A stretch of DNA of 64,000 bases from Timaviella obliquedivisa GSE-PSE-MK23-08B (lineage in GTDB: Bacteria; Cyanobacteriota; Cyanobacteriia; Elainellales; Elainellaceae), in contig JAHHII010000002.1 in NCBI GenBank assembly GCA_019358855.1, positions 1 through 64,000 on the forward strand. Direction: 5' to 3'. Each line of letters opens with the position of its first letter. Position 1 is the stretch's first letter. A program made the position numbers and the translations under genes. Under the pieces are notes generated by a model. That model was not told the origin of the DNA. It ran no database searches and saw nothing but the letters and a program-made list of their open reading frames with translations. Below, piece by piece: positions 63,677 to 64,000 of the stretch.

Positions 63677-64000
63677 CTGGAAAAGTCCTCCTTTTCCTAA
63701 TCGTGTTTTTTAAGCGTTGCTGAATAGAAGGGTGAATCGATTCAAAGCCCTTTCCTAAAGGAGAGGAGTTGGGGGAGGTCTGGCTGCGTTGCCAACTCAA
63801 ACTATCCCTAGCCCTAACCTCACAGAAGAATAGGGTTTCAGACTTTCATTTCGCAACGCTTTTTTTTAATCACTTTTTCACAGTAAAACAGAAAATCCAG
63901 AGAAAGATACTACAGTGTAGCGATCTTCCTCTGGTTGGCTTTCCGGGTTCTGATACTTTTCAATGCAATTAATTAATCCAATTAGCGAGTAAATCAATTA
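63677..64000. other. intergenic region at the window edge
   Basis: I see no supported gene or RNA; the short open frame near 63769 has no recognisable content. The next gene presumably lies beyond the window edge. Confidence 0.5.

Overview
The window is chromosomal DNA of a cyanobacterium. The evidence is the very frequent HIP1 octamer (GCGATCGC) and genes for the SbtA/SbtB bicarbonate system, the phycobilisome-degradation protein NblB, the NDH-1 factor CRR6, Ycf23, a Ycf29/Rre1-like response regulator, a DevC/DevA ABC pair and an XisF-like recombinase. Gene content and spacing look like a Leptolyngbya-type or other filamentous strain, but the genus is inference. Most of the window is ordinary core genome with small operons in both orientations.

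Layout. Positions 1-364 are the 5' end of a 16S rRNA gene reading leftwards; its promoter is visible near 585-614. An ISAs1-family insertion sequence with a perfect 10-bp target duplication lies directly upstream (688-1845). Then follow glyQ, an HtrA-type protease, a Gfo/Idh/MocA oxidoreductase, the response regulator and a metalloprotease. Positions 8.4-13.2 kb hold a TVP38 membrane protein next to a MerA-like flavoprotein, then devC and devA. Positions 13.3-25.5 kb hold an SDR epimerase, an acetyltransferase, an AT-rich four-helix membrane protein, a DUF3352 protein, the XisF-like recombinase, ppc, a rhomboid protease, a surface-type protein and a methyltransferase. Positions 25.5-29.2 kb are the least orderly part: a fasciclin gene, a decayed SDR pseudogene, a dispersed repeat, and an SDR gene with its TetR regulator and two matching operators.

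Positions 29.2-36.5 kb hold glcF/glcE, map, thiD, an ECF-like ATPase, rsmG and benE. A decayed gene with a 42-bp tandem repeat follows, then a low-molecular-weight phosphatase and tRNA-Arg(CCG). Positions 38-48 kb hold DAHP synthase, nblB, a CBS protein, crr6, rplI, dnaB, sbtB/sbtA, an ABC exporter half and a Uma2 protein. Positions 48-64 kb hold a MocR regulator divergent from a DMT transporter operon, two sensor kinases, a PEBP-type lipoprotein, ycf23, an aminobutyraldehyde-type dehydrogenase, msrA, a RibD-like reductase, a second Gfo/Idh/MocA enzyme, rnc, rnpB and a CHAD protein.

The most informative non-gene signals are these: a 136-bp MITE at 56918-57053 whose ends match the 688-1845 insertion sequence and which sits inside a second palindromic repeat; the TetR operator pair; the MocR-type operator; the repeats shared by 15.5 kb and 27.3 kb; and a possible attC-like motif shared by 16.4 kb and 29.0 kb. 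I found no CRISPR array, prophage or clear defence island. Nothing here amounts to a demonstrably new system; the candidates most worth checking are listed in the findings.
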